From positions 1 through 64,000 of the IMG/VR virus record IMGVR_UViG_3300037245_004243: a DNA stretch of 64,000 bases, one strand, 5' to 3'. Positions 37,742 to 47,529 of this stretch are shown here, in pieces. The position numbers and the translations under genes were made by a program. The stretch's first letter is position 1; each line of letters opens with the position of its first letter. The DNA is from a virus. Under the pieces are notes generated by a model, which had not been told where the DNA came from, did no database searches, and saw only the letters and a list, made by a program, of their open reading frames with translations.

Positions 37742-38128
37742 ATGAAATTTTTAAAAGCATTAATTTTTATGATCGTTTTCTTTTTTGCCGCGACGAGTGT
37801 CTATGCCGTTGATTTGGCCTGGGATGTTAACTCGGATAATCCCATCGGATATACGCTTTATTTTAACGAAAAAGCTGATACCGACACGCCTTACAATCTT
37901 GACCCCATATTACATCCAACCGCGACGGCATCAATTCCTAATGATCGATTCGTGCCCGGCAAAGTTTATGTGTTTTGGGTCACCGCCTATAATGCAGAAG
38001 ACGAATCGGCGCCGTCAAATTTGGTCGAATGGACCGCGCCTCTTTTGTACTTGCCACCATCGGAAAATCTGCCGACGATCCATATACCTGCACCACCGGA
38101 AATTCCGTCATCGATGATGGCTATTTAA
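37742..38128 (+). CDS. secreted FN3-like protein (128 aa)
   Basis: Sec signal peptide (MKFLKALIFMIVFFFAATSVYA) with cleavage after VYA near residue 22. The mature part, VDLAWDVNSDNPIGYTLYF ... VYVFWVTAYNAEDESAPSN, is a fibronectin type III-like domain, followed by a Pro-rich tail. Probably displayed in the periplasm or outside the cell. A perfect hairpin follows the stop. Confidence 0.75.
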   Translation: MKFLKALIFMIVFFFAATSVYAVDLAWDVNSDNPIGYTLYFNEKADTDTPYNLDPILHPTATASIPNDRFVPGKVYVFWVTAYNAEDESAPSNLVEWTAPLLYLPPSENLPTIHIPAPPEIPSSMMAI

Positions 38129-38145
38129 AAACATAACGGAAAAAA

Positions 38146-38176
38146 TGCACGATCCCATTCTTGATGGGATCGTGCA
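38146..38176 (+). other. 13-bp perfect hairpin between genes
   Basis: TGCACGATCCCAT pairs with ATGGGATCGTGCA, loop TCTTG, 14 bases before the next ATG; no T-run. Confidence 0.75.
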
Positions 38177-38190
38177 GAAAGTATGTTATT

Positions 38191-38682
38191 ATGTCGCAAC
38201 AGAAACTAACTGAAAAATCCATCCAGAGCTTATTATTTGATTTTTATAATAAACTCGGTCATAAACTCATCGCGCCCAACATTTATTTGCATTATTCCGA
38301 AGCAGATTTAATCACCGTGCAGACCTCCGGTTATGTCAACGAAATAGAAATAAAAATAACTAAGGCCGATTTCAAAGGCGACTTCAAAAAGCGCAAACAC
38401 AAATATATGACCGAATCGCACAATGGTTATATGCGAAAAGTTAATTTCGATCTCCCCAATTATTTCTGGTTCGCATTCCCGCAGTCATTAATGTCTAAAA
38501 TTGATTTTGATATTCCGGATTATTATGGGCTGATTACTATCGAAGATCTCGGACTTGATTGCTATCTACCGTGCATTTATCGCCGGGCCAAGATGATGCA
38601 TAAGAAAAAGGTCACCAATAAACAGATCAGGCAGATTGCTCGCTCAATGATGTTTAAAATGTGGAGGGGATTAAAATGTTGA
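38191..38682 (+). CDS. PD-(D/E)XK nuclease-like protein (163 aa)
   Basis: Residues about 38-60 (ADLITVQ ... VNEIEIKITKADFKGDFKKRK) hold the Asp and the ExK pair of the restriction-endonuclease-like fold, and WFAFPQ ... IPDYYGLITI completes the sheet, as in MmcB-like nucleases. ATG 38191 lies right after the hairpin and has only a weak AGAAAG site. A role in DNA repair or host DNA degradation is inferred. Overlaps the next gene by 7 bases. Confidence 0.65.
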   Translation: MSQQKLTEKSIQSLLFDFYNKLGHKLIAPNIYLHYSEADLITVQTSGYVNEIEIKITKADFKGDFKKRKHKYMTESHNGYMRKVNFDLPNYFWFAFPQSLMSKIDFDIPDYYGLITIEDLGLDCYLPCIYRRAKMMHKKKVTNKQIRQIARSMMFKMWRGLKC

Positions 38683-38864
38683 CTTGCCCAAATTGTAACA
38701 CTTATAGCGTGCCGGGGGATATGGTATGCATAAATTGCAATCAGAGATGGAAAATTTTAGAAGAGGAGCCGTTTTGGACAATATCTGCCTTCATTACTAC
38801 CAATTTTTGGTTATTCTATTATGGCATCCTCGGGGCCGTAATCGGGGCAGTGTGCTTACTTTGA
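38676..38864 (+). CDS. zinc-ribbon membrane protein (62 aa)
   Basis: Four-Cys ribbon (CPNCNTYS and CINCNQRW) then a C-terminal transmembrane helix (FWLFYYGILGAVIGAVCLL). GGAGGGG before ATG 38676. Its 3' end overlaps the convergent minus-strand gene by 46 bases. Confidence 0.65.
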   Translation: MLTCPNCNTYSVPGDMVCINCNQRWKILEEEPFWTISAFITTNFWLFYYGILGAVIGAVCLL

Positions 38865-39109
38865 ATCATGTCGGCAACCCGATTCAATGTGAAAAAGAAG
38901 CCGACACCGTAGAGAACAAGCGTAATGATTCCAATTATAAACGGTAGTTTGATCTTTTGCCATTTATCTATTGCATCCAGTCGGCCAATAACCTTTTTAA
39001 TATCAGAACTCACGGCCTCAATGTTTAAAGAGCGCCGCAATTCAGAAATCGCAGTGGTATTGGTATGGACCGCCTTGAGCAGCTCCATTAAAAATTGGTC
39101 AGTATCCAT
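38819..39109 (-). CDS. membrane protein with coiled coil (96 aa)
   Basis: Helical N-terminal part (LLKAVHTNTTAISELRRSL) resembling coiled coils of phage accessory proteins, then one hydrophobic helix (LPFIIGIITLVLYGVGFFF). Last gene of the minus-strand block; converges with the plus-strand zinc-ribbon gene. Confidence 0.65.
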   Translation of the reverse strand: MDTDQFLMELLKAVHTNTTAISELRRSLNIEAVSSDIKKVIGRLDAIDKWQKIKLPFIIGIITLVLYGVGFFFTLNRVADMIQSKHTAPITAPRMP

Positions 39110-39271
39110 TTAAACCTTTGAAGTAACGACGACGATGGTGGATGTCGTAATTCCCATTCTTATCTGTAGTTTTTTGATTTTTTCCATCTCATCCTTTTGA
39201 TCACTAATTATATTTTTCAAAAATTCCACAAAAGACGGACGGATATCAGTTTTAATCACTTGTTCCATCAT
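39110..39271 (-). CDS. small hypothetical protein (53 aa)
   Basis: Begins MMEQVIKTDIRPSFVEFLKN; ends one base before the next ATG and overlaps the small terminase gene by 20 bases. Helical. Unknown. Confidence 0.55.
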   Translation of the reverse strand: MMEQVIKTDIRPSFVEFLKNIISDQKDEMEKIKKLQIRMGITTSTIVVVTSKV

Positions 39272-39755
39272 TATTATTCTCTTTCGCAGCTTTTGCCGCC
39301 GCGACTACCTCAGAGACAGTAGTCTTGACCTTATCTTTTCGATCAGCCTCAGAACCTGATTCATCATCCCCACCATCGAGTGGAGTTTCTGCTGGCTTCC
39401 CAATCAGCTTGGTCGTTTTAAAATCCTTATGGATTTTTATTAAATCGCGATTATTTTCGGATATGACCTTGACCAGTTTGACACAAGCATCCGCCACCAG
39501 AGGATTCCGCTCATACAGCAAATTTCCCGCAATCATATTAAGAATTTTCTTGGATGCATGAACGCAAAAATGAGCATTGCGCCGCGCCGCTTTATAATCA
39601 TAGACCATATCGTTTTCACGATTATCTTCATCGAATGGAATGCTTGAATCATCCCAGTCGTCAAATAAATCTTGACTTTCGTCTATTTCCAATTTTTGCT
39701 CTATTCCGGGCTTTTGATCCCAGGGAGCTTTTTCAGGTTTTATTATATCAGCCAT
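39252..39755 (-). CDS. 16: terminase small subunit, T4 gp16-like
   Basis: 167 aa. The central helical segment YDYKAARRNAHFCVHASK ... LVADACVKLVKVISENNRDL followed by IHKDFK matches the gp16-type small terminase core (paired helices ending in NRDLxxIHK). Flanking tails are acidic. It recognises phage DNA and stimulates the gp17 motor. In T4 it is adjacent to gene 17; here it is 14 kb downstream, behind the fibre gene. Confidence 0.7.
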   Translation of the reverse strand: MADIIKPEKAPWDQKPGIEQKLEIDESQDLFDDWDDSSIPFDEDNRENDMVYDYKAARRNAHFCVHASKKILNMIAGNLLYERNPLVADACVKLVKVISENNRDLIKIHKDFKTTKLIGKPAETPLDGGDDESGSEADRKDKVKTTVSEVVAAAKAAKENNNDGTSD

Positions 39756-39768
39756 AGTTCTATTTACC

Positions 39769-42700
39769 TTATTTCCACCAGTGCACCGTGCCGGACACCA
39801 CGGTAAAATTTGTGAATCTTACGGTTGCTGTTGGTTGTGAATCAACATTTGCTACATGTAATGAAATTCGGCCATGTTTGTCATCAAAATCAGTGAATGT
39901 ATATGCGCCCTGTGTTACCCAACCGCTGCCGATATCATAATATTCTGTGATTATATTATTAACCTTTTTAATTCTATACTTTATCCCGGTCAATGTTGAA
40001 TCAGCATCGGTGTCCGTCGTTTTCCATGCTGTATCTTCAATAGCTAAAGATTGAAATTCATGTGCGCCGCCGCCATACCTGCGCCTGGCAATAACACCCG
40101 TGTCCCATAACGGATCATCGGGTTGTCCGATTTGATCTTGAAAAGTCAAAGACACGCACGCCATCCAAGAATTTGTGGCTGGACCTGCCGGAATATCTAA
40201 TTCAATTATTACTTCAAAATCTTCCGTGCTATCCAATTCGAAATTACTTAAAACGCCCTGGCGCTCGAGAGAAACATCACCCGAATCAACCGTGCATTGC
40301 AAATATCCACCGGTCTGTGTAACGTTTGCGGCCTGGCCGATTACTGTCCACCGGTCGGTATTTATTTCCGCGCCGGAAAAATCATCATCAGGTATAATAA
40401 CATCGTATGTCATTAAAGTATCGAACAAGGTATAATAAGTTGCTTTTAACCACGCCGCCGAACGATCGATATCAGAAAGCCTTATTTCCCCAAGTAGACC
40501 CACCATCCTTAAATCAGGAGTTGACCTTCCAGCAGCCGTAAGGGGCACATCAGTATTATCTATGTCGCCTGTATGAGCCGTCGGGCCACTTGCCAAATTC
40601 AATGCGCCGTCAACATATGTCCTAAGATCGATTTTATTGTATACACCAGCAACGTATTGCCAATCTGTGCCAATAATCGAATCGTTACTATGGCAGTTGT
40701 ATAAAGTGGTCGAAGTAAATACGCCAAATGTTATTCTGTCGTTAACACCATTTAAAAATAGATAGTAATTCCTGTTGCCGGGGTCTATATCCCGCGCCAT
40801 GTACATTGTACTGTTGGGAGCACCGGCATCACGTTTTCCAAGTGCCTCCAGGGTAAGTTTGCCAGTAATATCAAGGGAAACGTTATCACCGTAATTCATC
40901 CATTGGGTATTAAAATCCAGTGCCTTTGCACTTTTCACACCATCGACTAAGTCATTAGAAGCCATGCCGTCTTGTGGAGTTCCATCATTACCGAAAGATG
41001 TCGAATCAAGCATACAACCCGCGCCGCCTGAAGGGTCTTGCGCCATATGATGGACTGCTTTAAAATTGCTATCCCATACCGCTTGCGCCGGGGTGTCGCC
41101 GATATCACCGACATAAATATTATCGACAATACTTGCATCATAACGGAAATTAAGTATTGTATCTGATGCCGCCAGAATCGATGGTATTTTTACCCATAAC
41201 GATATTTGTTCATTAATCGAGTCAAAATTTTCAATTTCTATCTTGCATTGGGTACCATCGGCAGTCGTGACCGCTAACTTTTTTCTGTTTGGATGACCGT
41301 TTGGCCATTCAATAGAATCAGCAGTAACAAGCAAATCATCAACAAACCCATAATATGTCCCGGTCGTTTCCTGTTCAAAAAGTAGCTCAATAACAGCGTC
41401 TTCGGTATTGGAATCTTCTACTTCCAAACCGGCTGTCGAACCATTCCATTTCCAATCATCTGTATCCCAATAATAAACCTTGACACTTCCAGAAATCCGT
41501 GTTATTTTAAATTGCCCTATTGAATCATCCATATTGTCCCAAACGAAACCCGATTCAAGCCCATAAGCATAATAACCATTATTACCCGACTTACGGGATC
41601 GCGAAATAAACCCTATTGGTGCATCAGCCAGATTGCGGATTGCAAGCCGGGGCATGTAATGTTGTGCAGAAGTTGGGTCTGAGGACGCAATATTAAAATT
41701 CATTTGGACTTCAAAATCCCCGGAAAGAACAAATTTTGAATCGATAATTGTTTGACGATATCCTGAATTTTGATCAAAATTAAAATATAACGTATTATTT
41801 TGAATTTCTAACTCGCCAGACACGCCACTTATAAAAGTCCAAATTTCACCGTCTTCAACTAAATCACCATCAGCGCCGGTAAAATCGTCACCGGTCCATG
41901 CCAACGCATCAAATACTTCAGTTGTATTCCCGCTTGTAATACCTGAAGCCGTTGAAAGGTTGATCATAACCGGAAAGTCGGTAAGGTCTTCATCAATCTG
42001 TGAACTATCAATCGTAAGTTCAATTTGATTGGCAAAACCCTGGGTATAAGCCGCCGTATTAAAAGTCATCAGGGTATCAAAGCAAGTATGATAAGTTGCC
42101 TTTGCCCAAGCGGCAGACCGCTGTGCTTTTGAATACCGACATTCGAAAACCTTGCCGGTCATAAAATATTCTGATGAATGAAAGACTTGACCATGACCTA
42201 TCTTCAAATCATCTTCAGAATCATCAATACCATTTAAACAGGGTGTTGCAGCGTCAACTCTTGACCAGTCGGTCGGATTTGTATCATTCCAAAAGATATC
42301 AACATCGCTACCATCGCCAGGATAATAAAACCCGAAATAATTTTTTGCATCCACCGCATAATCAGGAACATCTTTTTTATAGTAAGTATAAATACTTAAT
42401 GATTGTTTAAATCCGAAAAGTGGTTCACCACTTCCGTTAACCTGGAATCCCCATCCATTTATATTAGCATCCATCTTATTAAAAATATTTTGATTACTTG
42501 ATGGGGTACCAGTCAATTTAAATACTGTTTCAACTGAAAAATCAGTAAGTAAACTCAAAGCGGCATTATCGACTATATATGCCTTTTCATTTGACCCACC
42601 AAAATTATATGCTATTCCATCTTCATCAATGACCAAGTCGCTGGACTCCATATTAACCACAGTCATATCATGATCATAGGAAGTCGAATCTTTTAATGTT

Positions 42701-45700
42701 CCTAAACTTGGGTCTTGGGCCATGTGGTAAACTGCAACAAAGTCGTCATCCCATACCGCTTGCGCAGAGGCCTCGCCGGTATCACCAACATTAGGATTGT
42801 CGGCATGATCGGAGTCAAAATATAGAAATAATTTAGTGTCGGTCCCCGCCAGAATTTCAGGCACCTTTACCCACAATTCAGCTTTTTCATTTGCATTATC
42901 CCAATGGATGATTTCCACCGGGCATTCACTTAAACCATCAGCACGGGTAACCGCTATCTTTTTACGGTTTGGATGTGTGCCTGGTGCCCATATAAGCGTG
43001 CCGGAATTTACAACAAAATTGTCGATAGTGCCCTGAACGTCTTCACCGCTTTCTTGTTCCCAATAAAACCTAAAATAAACGTCTTCCGTTGAACCCGGTC
43101 CATTATTTGCGACAATTATTCCCGCCGTATTCCCGTCCCATTCCCATTGACCGCCAGCAGTATCAGTCCAATAAAATGATCGTATCACACCGCTAATCCG
43201 AGTTAAACGTAATTTTCCGAAAGCATCAGCAGGGCCTTTATAAGCGCCCCCTTCATTTAAACCATATGCACGGTACTGATTAAGCGACGCACTTCGCACC
43301 CTTGCAATTTGGGCAATATTAACGTCATCGGAAACACGCATAGCTTGAAAAGATGGACAATAATGCGTGCCAGGTGGTTGTGTAAACTGATCGGCGGTAA
43401 AGTCCACGGATACATCGAAATCGCCCGTTGCCTGAAATTTGCCTATAATACGCGCTATTATTTGTGGACTTGCAATAGCCGACGCATCAAATTCGAATTT
43501 ATTATTCTGAATAGAAGTGACAGAATCGTCGTCTTCCACATCCCACAAATCAGTATCCGGTGACGCGCCGTCTTCACCGGTAAAATCGTCACCGGTATAT
43601 GCCAACGCATCAAATACTTCCGTTATATCGCCGTTTCCAATAGCTGAATCAGAAAGATTTATCATAACCGGAAAGTCGGTCAAGTCTTCATCAATATTTG
43701 ACTTATCGATTACAAGTTCAATCCTATTTGCGTAATCGAGAGCGCTGAGCGCATATGTTATCAGCGTATCAAAAAATGTATGATAAGTTGCTTTTAACCA
43801 CGCCGCCGAACGAATCATTTTTGATATTCTTATTTCACCGATTAGACCGTCAAATTCCCTATCACCACCATCCCTAATGCCTATTTTTGTGGTCGCTGGA
43901 GCATCAGAATCCCAAGTGCCAGAAGGTGCGGTCGATTCAACTTGATTACTGCCATCACCATTAAGATAAACTATTGGGTCATTATTAATTGAACTTTTAT
44001 CATGGGTAAACGCGCCATGATACCAGGTGTTTCCATCGGTTATTAATGCATCAGAATTATACCATTGACCGACGCCGCCGCTTGAATCCCTAACAACAAC
44101 AAGGCCGCTTGAATGTACAAGAAATGACCAACCATTGTTTGGTGAAACTGTTTTGTCTACAATTCGCCCGGAATTGTTTTGACCAAGATTATCAGCTTTA
44201 AATACCGATTCAACAGTCATTAAAGCTATATCATCAAGAATGGCGCCACTTCCAGCACTGAAGTATTCATCTGATCCGCTTAAATTCACCGCTTTTATAC
44301 TTTTTAGGCCATCAACTAAGTCTGGAGTGCCTGTGGCATCTGCATCCTGATTGTTGCCAGTACTTTCAGGAATTAAAATTGCATCTGTCATATGGTAAAC
44401 AGTAACAAAGTCAGAATCCCATACCGCTTGCGCCGGGGTGTCGCCGATATCACCAATATAATCTGTATTGTCCGCTTTGGTCGAATCATACAATAAATTT
44501 AAAACTGTATCGGATGCCGCCAATACAGATGGAATTTTTGCATGTAAAGAAGCCGTTTTGGTTGCCGCATTCCAATTGGCTATTTCAACATTATATTCGG
44601 TGTTCCTGCTCGAATTTTGAACCGAAATCTTTTTGCGGTTTGGGTCGGTTGCTGCTGGCCAAATTACATTACCCACCACAACCGCAAAATTGCTTAATTC
44701 AAAAGTCACGTTCACGGCATTCTGCTTACTAATCATGAAATTGACGTGACCATCTTCATTATCGAAATCGGTAAATGAATAGGTTTGTGATAACACCCAA
44801 CCGGACCCGGCATCATAATAGCAACTTATATCATTTCCTATTTTTACCTGTCTAAGTTTACCGGACATGGTCGTATTGACATCGGTATCGGTCGTTTTAA
44901 ATGAACCATCTTCAGCCGCTAATGATTGCCAAACATGACCACCATTACCTGAATTATAACTCCTTCGACTAAAAACTAATGTATCCCAAGCGCCGCCATA
45001 AGGGTCACCGGTTTGTTCTTTAAAATTTACCAACATATCAGCATAAAATGCATTTGTAGAAGGGGCAGTCATGGTAAAATCAACCGTTATTTCATAATCT
45101 TGACTTTGATCAAGTCGAAATTTACTATAACAACCATGTATTTCATTATCTGCACCGCCCGATAGCGCCCTGACCGTTAAGACATTATCTGATACAAACA
45201 CATTGCTGGCAATCCCAAATTTTGTCCAATTATCTAAATTAGAAAAATCATCGCCGGTCCATGCCAGGTCATCAAATAGCGCCGTTAAATCAGCATCATT
45301 AATTCCTGAAGCCGCTGAAAGGTTGATCATAACCGGGAAGTCGGTCAAGTCTTCATCAATCTGTGAACTATCAATCGTTAAAATAATTGGGTTATTAACA
45401 CTTTCAAAAACACTAATGCCCTTGTCAATAGCACTGGTTGCAGCGGTTACTATCGATGGTGAAGACACAAATTCAATTTCTTCTTGGGTACCAATATCAC
45501 TGATCGTGCCGGATACTATCGATGCGCTCGAGCCAAATTCCCTTTGTGCATTAGCATCAGATGAAATATCGGTCCCGATGGAAGGCGAAGATACAAAATA
45601 GGAAGATATTTCAATTATCGCCGTTATATCCGAAACGATATCAGCCTGGGCCGCAAAAGCCCAACCATAGTCAATTGTGCTACTTAAATATCCGGTCTGT

Positions 45701-46416
45701 ATATCAGCCTGGGATGCAAAAATGCGCTCAGCGAGCCCAACGCTAATGATCGAAGTTTGAATGGCCGGGGAAGATGTGGTCCCAACATAATATTCTATAT
45801 TTGGATCGGTAATATCCGAAACGATATCGGCACCGGATGCAAAACGTCCACCGAATATCACATCGCCGGTAATCGAGAATGTAATTGAAGGAGCAGAGAT
45901 AAAATGATATTGGCGCTCAAAATCCGAGCTTATATCCGAGCTAATCGAAGCCGCTGAAACGAAAAGATTTATTTTATAGATATCACCATCGATATCGGAG
46001 GAGATATCGGCCTGTGCCGCCAGCTCGCGCCGCGCATCAGCATCAGAAACAATCGCCGCGCGAATCACAGGTGAAGACACAAATAATTTTTCAGCTCGAA
46101 CGGTAATTTCAGCAATTGTTGAAACTATTGAAGCCGCTGAAACGAAAAGATTTGATTTATAAATATCGGTGTCGGCGCCGGACCCAATAATAGCACTCGA
46201 AGCAAAGTGTCGTTCAGCATTACCCTTGCCAACAATTCCCGTCACGATATTAGGCCGGGAATGAAAGTCTGGAGTTCCCAAACGACTGCTCGAGTTGTCC
46301 CAGGTTATCCTGGCCAAAACCAGAAAGGTACCGGGGCCACACCAGGAAGTTAAATCCTCGGTGATTTCAGTCTCTATGGCATCCCGTTTATAGCTGTTTT
46401 CAGGTATTATTCGCAT
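39769..46416 (-). CDS. giant modular fibre/adhesin with DUF2341 and LamG-like domains (2215 aa)
   Basis: Residues 1 to about 335 are a run of roughly 24-residue repeats (FVSAASIVSDI, AAQADISSDI, FVSSPSIGTDI). Then three long units each open with DEDLTDFPVMINLS (DUF2341 start) and contain a beta-sandwich segment, a second DUF2341 part (NRKKI ... VEI), and a LamG/concanavalin-like domain. A final sandwich copy (SGAEINTDRWTVIGQAANV) ends the protein. Such domains bind glycans, so this is likely a tail fibre, neck decoration or receptor-binding protein. Size and position between the gp15-like and gp16-like genes support a virion role. No enzyme motif seen. Confidence 0.8.
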   Translation of the reverse strand: MRIIPENSYKRDAIETEITEDLTSWCGPGTFLVLARITWDNSSSRLGTPDFHSRPNIVTGIVGKGNAERHFASSAIIGSGADTDIYKSNLFVSAASIVSTIAEITVRAEKLFVSSPVIRAAIVSDADARRELAAQADISSDIDGDIYKINLFVSAASISSDISSDFERQYHFISAPSITFSITGDVIFGGRFASGADIVSDITDPNIEYYVGTTSSPAIQTSIISVGLAERIFASQADIQTGYLSSTIDYGWAFAAQADIVSDITAIIEISSYFVSSPSIGTDISSDANAQREFGSSASIVSGTISDIGTQEEIEFVSSPSIVTAATSAIDKGISVFESVNNPIILTIDSSQIDEDLTDFPVMINLSAASGINDADLTALFDDLAWTGDDFSNLDNWTKFGIASNVFVSDNVLTVRALSGGADNEIHGCYSKFRLDQSQDYEITVDFTMTAPSTNAFYADMLVNFKEQTGDPYGGAWDTLVFSRRSYNSGNGGHVWQSLAAEDGSFKTTDTDVNTTMSGKLRQVKIGNDISCYYDAGSGWVLSQTYSFTDFDNEDGHVNFMISKQNAVNVTFELSNFAVVVGNVIWPAATDPNRKKISVQNSSRNTEYNVEIANWNAATKTASLHAKIPSVLAASDTVLNLLYDSTKADNTDYIGDIGDTPAQAVWDSDFVTVYHMTDAILIPESTGNNQDADATGTPDLVDGLKSIKAVNLSGSDEYFSAGSGAILDDIALMTVESVFKADNLGQNNSGRIVDKTVSPNNGWSFLVHSSGLVVVRDSSGGVGQWYNSDALITDGNTWYHGAFTHDKSSINNDPIVYLNGDGSNQVESTAPSGTWDSDAPATTKIGIRDGGDREFDGLIGEIRISKMIRSAAWLKATYHTFFDTLITYALSALDYANRIELVIDKSNIDEDLTDFPVMINLSDSAIGNGDITEVFDALAYTGDDFTGEDGASPDTDLWDVEDDDSVTSIQNNKFEFDASAIASPQIIARIIGKFQATGDFDVSVDFTADQFTQPPGTHYCPSFQAMRVSDDVNIAQIARVRSASLNQYRAYGLNEGGAYKGPADAFGKLRLTRISGVIRSFYWTDTAGGQWEWDGNTAGIIVANNGPGSTEDVYFRFYWEQESGEDVQGTIDNFVVNSGTLIWAPGTHPNRKKIAVTRADGLSECPVEIIHWDNANEKAELWVKVPEILAGTDTKLFLYFDSDHADNPNVGDTGEASAQAVWDDDFVAVYHMAQDPSLGTLKDSTSYDHDMTVVNMESSDLVIDEDGIAYNFGGSNEKAYIVDNAALSLLTDFSVETVFKLTGTPSSNQNIFNKMDANINGWGFQVNGSGEPLFGFKQSLSIYTYYKKDVPDYAVDAKNYFGFYYPGDGSDVDIFWNDTNPTDWSRVDAATPCLNGIDDSEDDLKIGHGQVFHSSEYFMTGKVFECRYSKAQRSAAWAKATYHTCFDTLMTFNTAAYTQGFANQIELTIDSSQIDEDLTDFPVMINLSTASGITSGNTTEVFDALAWTGDDFTGADGDLVEDGEIWTFISGVSGELEIQNNTLYFNFDQNSGYRQTIIDSKFVLSGDFEVQMNFNIASSDPTSAQHYMPRLAIRNLADAPIGFISRSRKSGNNGYYAYGLESGFVWDNMDDSIGQFKITRISGSVKVYYWDTDDWKWNGSTAGLEVEDSNTEDAVIELLFEQETTGTYYGFVDDLLVTADSIEWPNGHPNRKKLAVTTADGTQCKIEIENFDSINEQISLWVKIPSILAASDTILNFRYDASIVDNIYVGDIGDTPAQAVWDSNFKAVHHMAQDPSGGAGCMLDSTSFGNDGTPQDGMASNDLVDGVKSAKALDFNTQWMNYGDNVSLDITGKLTLEALGKRDAGAPNSTMYMARDIDPGNRNYYLFLNGVNDRITFGVFTSTTLYNCHSNDSIIGTDWQYVAGVYNKIDLRTYVDGALNLASGPTAHTGDIDNTDVPLTAAGRSTPDLRMVGLLGEIRLSDIDRSAAWLKATYYTLFDTLMTYDVIIPDDDFSGAEINTDRWTVIGQAANVTQTGGYLQCTVDSGDVSLERQGVLSNFELDSTEDFEVIIELDIPAGPATNSWMACVSLTFQDQIGQPDDPLWDTGVIARRRYGGGAHEFQSLAIEDTAWKTTDTDADSTLTGIKYRIKKVNNIITEYYDIGSGWVTQGAYTFTDFDDKHGRISLHVANVDSQPTATVRFTNFTVVSGTVHWWK

Positions 46417-46421
46417 ACTGT

Positions 46422-46610
46422 CTAACCCTGGTTAATGTCACCAATAATTGTTGTTTGGACCCTGGCAAGAATCCTGAAATCACCCCATTCACATAGCGAA
46501 ATGCAATCAGGGAGTTCAGTTATTTCGGTATCGATGGAATTCCATAGATAATCATCTTCATTTTCGGGCTCGGGGACGATTTCTGTCCATGGGAAAATTT
46601 TTGTTGCCAT
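46422..46610 (-). CDS. small virion-associated protein (62 aa)
   Basis: Begins MATKIFPWTEIVPEPENEDD. The middle (SIDTEITELPDCISLCEWGDFRILARV) resembles residues 13-38 of the giant fibre protein just downstream (AIETEITEDLTSWCGPGTFLVLARI), so it may be a related adaptor. Five bases from that gene. Confidence 0.6.
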   Translation of the reverse strand: MATKIFPWTEIVPEPENEDDYLWNSIDTEITELPDCISLCEWGDFRILARVQTTIIGDINQG

Positions 46611-46612
46611 TA

Positions 46613-46759
46613 TTACCTTTGGATATCGGTTTTGATACCGGTCTGAATATCGGCCTGAACTGAAAATTTTCTAAGCCCGGTCGAAAATGTAATGCCTTTA
46701 CCACCGCCAGAATCAACGGGACGCGATTTAAACGAATTTAAAATTTTTATAGATGCCAT
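46613..46759 (-). CDS. small protein sharing the fibre repeat (48 aa)
   Basis: ORF MASIKILNSF ... with C-terminus SVQADIQTGIKTDIQR, which matches the repeat units of the giant fibre protein (QADIQTG). GGAGAA before the start codon, overlapping the sheath stabiliser stop by one base. Possibly a fibre attachment piece. Confidence 0.55.
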   Translation of the reverse strand: MASIKILNSFKSRPVDSGGGKGITFSTGLRKFSVQADIQTGIKTDIQR

Positions 46760-47529
46760 TAATTCTCCGTATTGGTCGTTATAACAACATTTACTGACAT
46801 CGCACCATCCGCCTCTCTTTCAAGAGCAGTTATTTCGTTGAAAGTATGATTAATATTTGCAATATCCAGGCACCGGTTGCTGTCATCAGTAAAACGAATA
46901 TTGATAATTTTGATAATGCTCTCGTCTTTGATCGGCGGATAAAGATAACCTTTTATCGTGAAATCAATATCGGCCATAACTGTGCGATCTTCTTCAGGGC
47001 CGAATTCATTTGTAATATCCAGGTTCATCTGGTTCAAAACTATGGATATGTTTCGACGGATTCCTAACTCAGGAATCTCCTCCACAATTAAGGTATAATC
47101 TGGTTTGAAAAAGGTACCGACCTGCTCGATGATTTGCATCATATCATCTGTGTATTCGGTCCAGATAGAAAACTGCACCGAGAAATTATACGGCACCGGG
47201 GTATACATGAAAATTTCCCGGTCACCATCCATTTCAATCGGTATCTCATTTAGCTGTGGCTCTTTCCGGCTCACGTCTGGAGCAAGCGCAGTAATCAGAA
47301 AACTCATCCGAGGCAGTGTCGTGCTGATATGACGGCTTGATGTTCCAGATTCATTTTGCAGCAAATAAAACATTTTCGATTTGCCGACATATGAACACGG
47401 GACGACAATATCCTTGATTATTTTATTGTCTTTATCCCGCCGCAATACATGAACATCTTCAAAAATATGATGGAATGCCACGACATATTTTTTGATCATT
47501 TCCCAATAAAAGTGTTTTTGTGATAACAT
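46759..47529 (-). CDS. 15: proximal tail sheath stabiliser, T4 gp15-like
   Basis: Caps the tail and joins it to the head in T4. Matches gp15 in order: HFYWEMIKKYVVAFHHIFEDV, VPCSYVGKSKMFYLL, TTLPRMSFLI, YNFSVQFSIWTEYTDDMMQI with IEQVGTFFKPD, and a C-terminal KGYLYPPI. 256 aa; T4 gp15 is 272. Overlaps neighbours by one base at each end, consistent with an operon. Confidence 0.9.
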   Translation of the reverse strand: MLSQKHFYWEMIKKYVVAFHHIFEDVHVLRRDKDNKIIKDIVVPCSYVGKSKMFYLLQNESGTSSRHISTTLPRMSFLITALAPDVSRKEPQLNEIPIEMDGDREIFMYTPVPYNFSVQFSIWTEYTDDMMQIIEQVGTFFKPDYTLIVEEIPELGIRRNISIVLNQMNLDITNEFGPEEDRTVMADIDFTIKGYLYPPIKDESIIKIINIRFTDDSNRCLDIANINHTFNEITALEREADGAMSVNVVITTNTEN

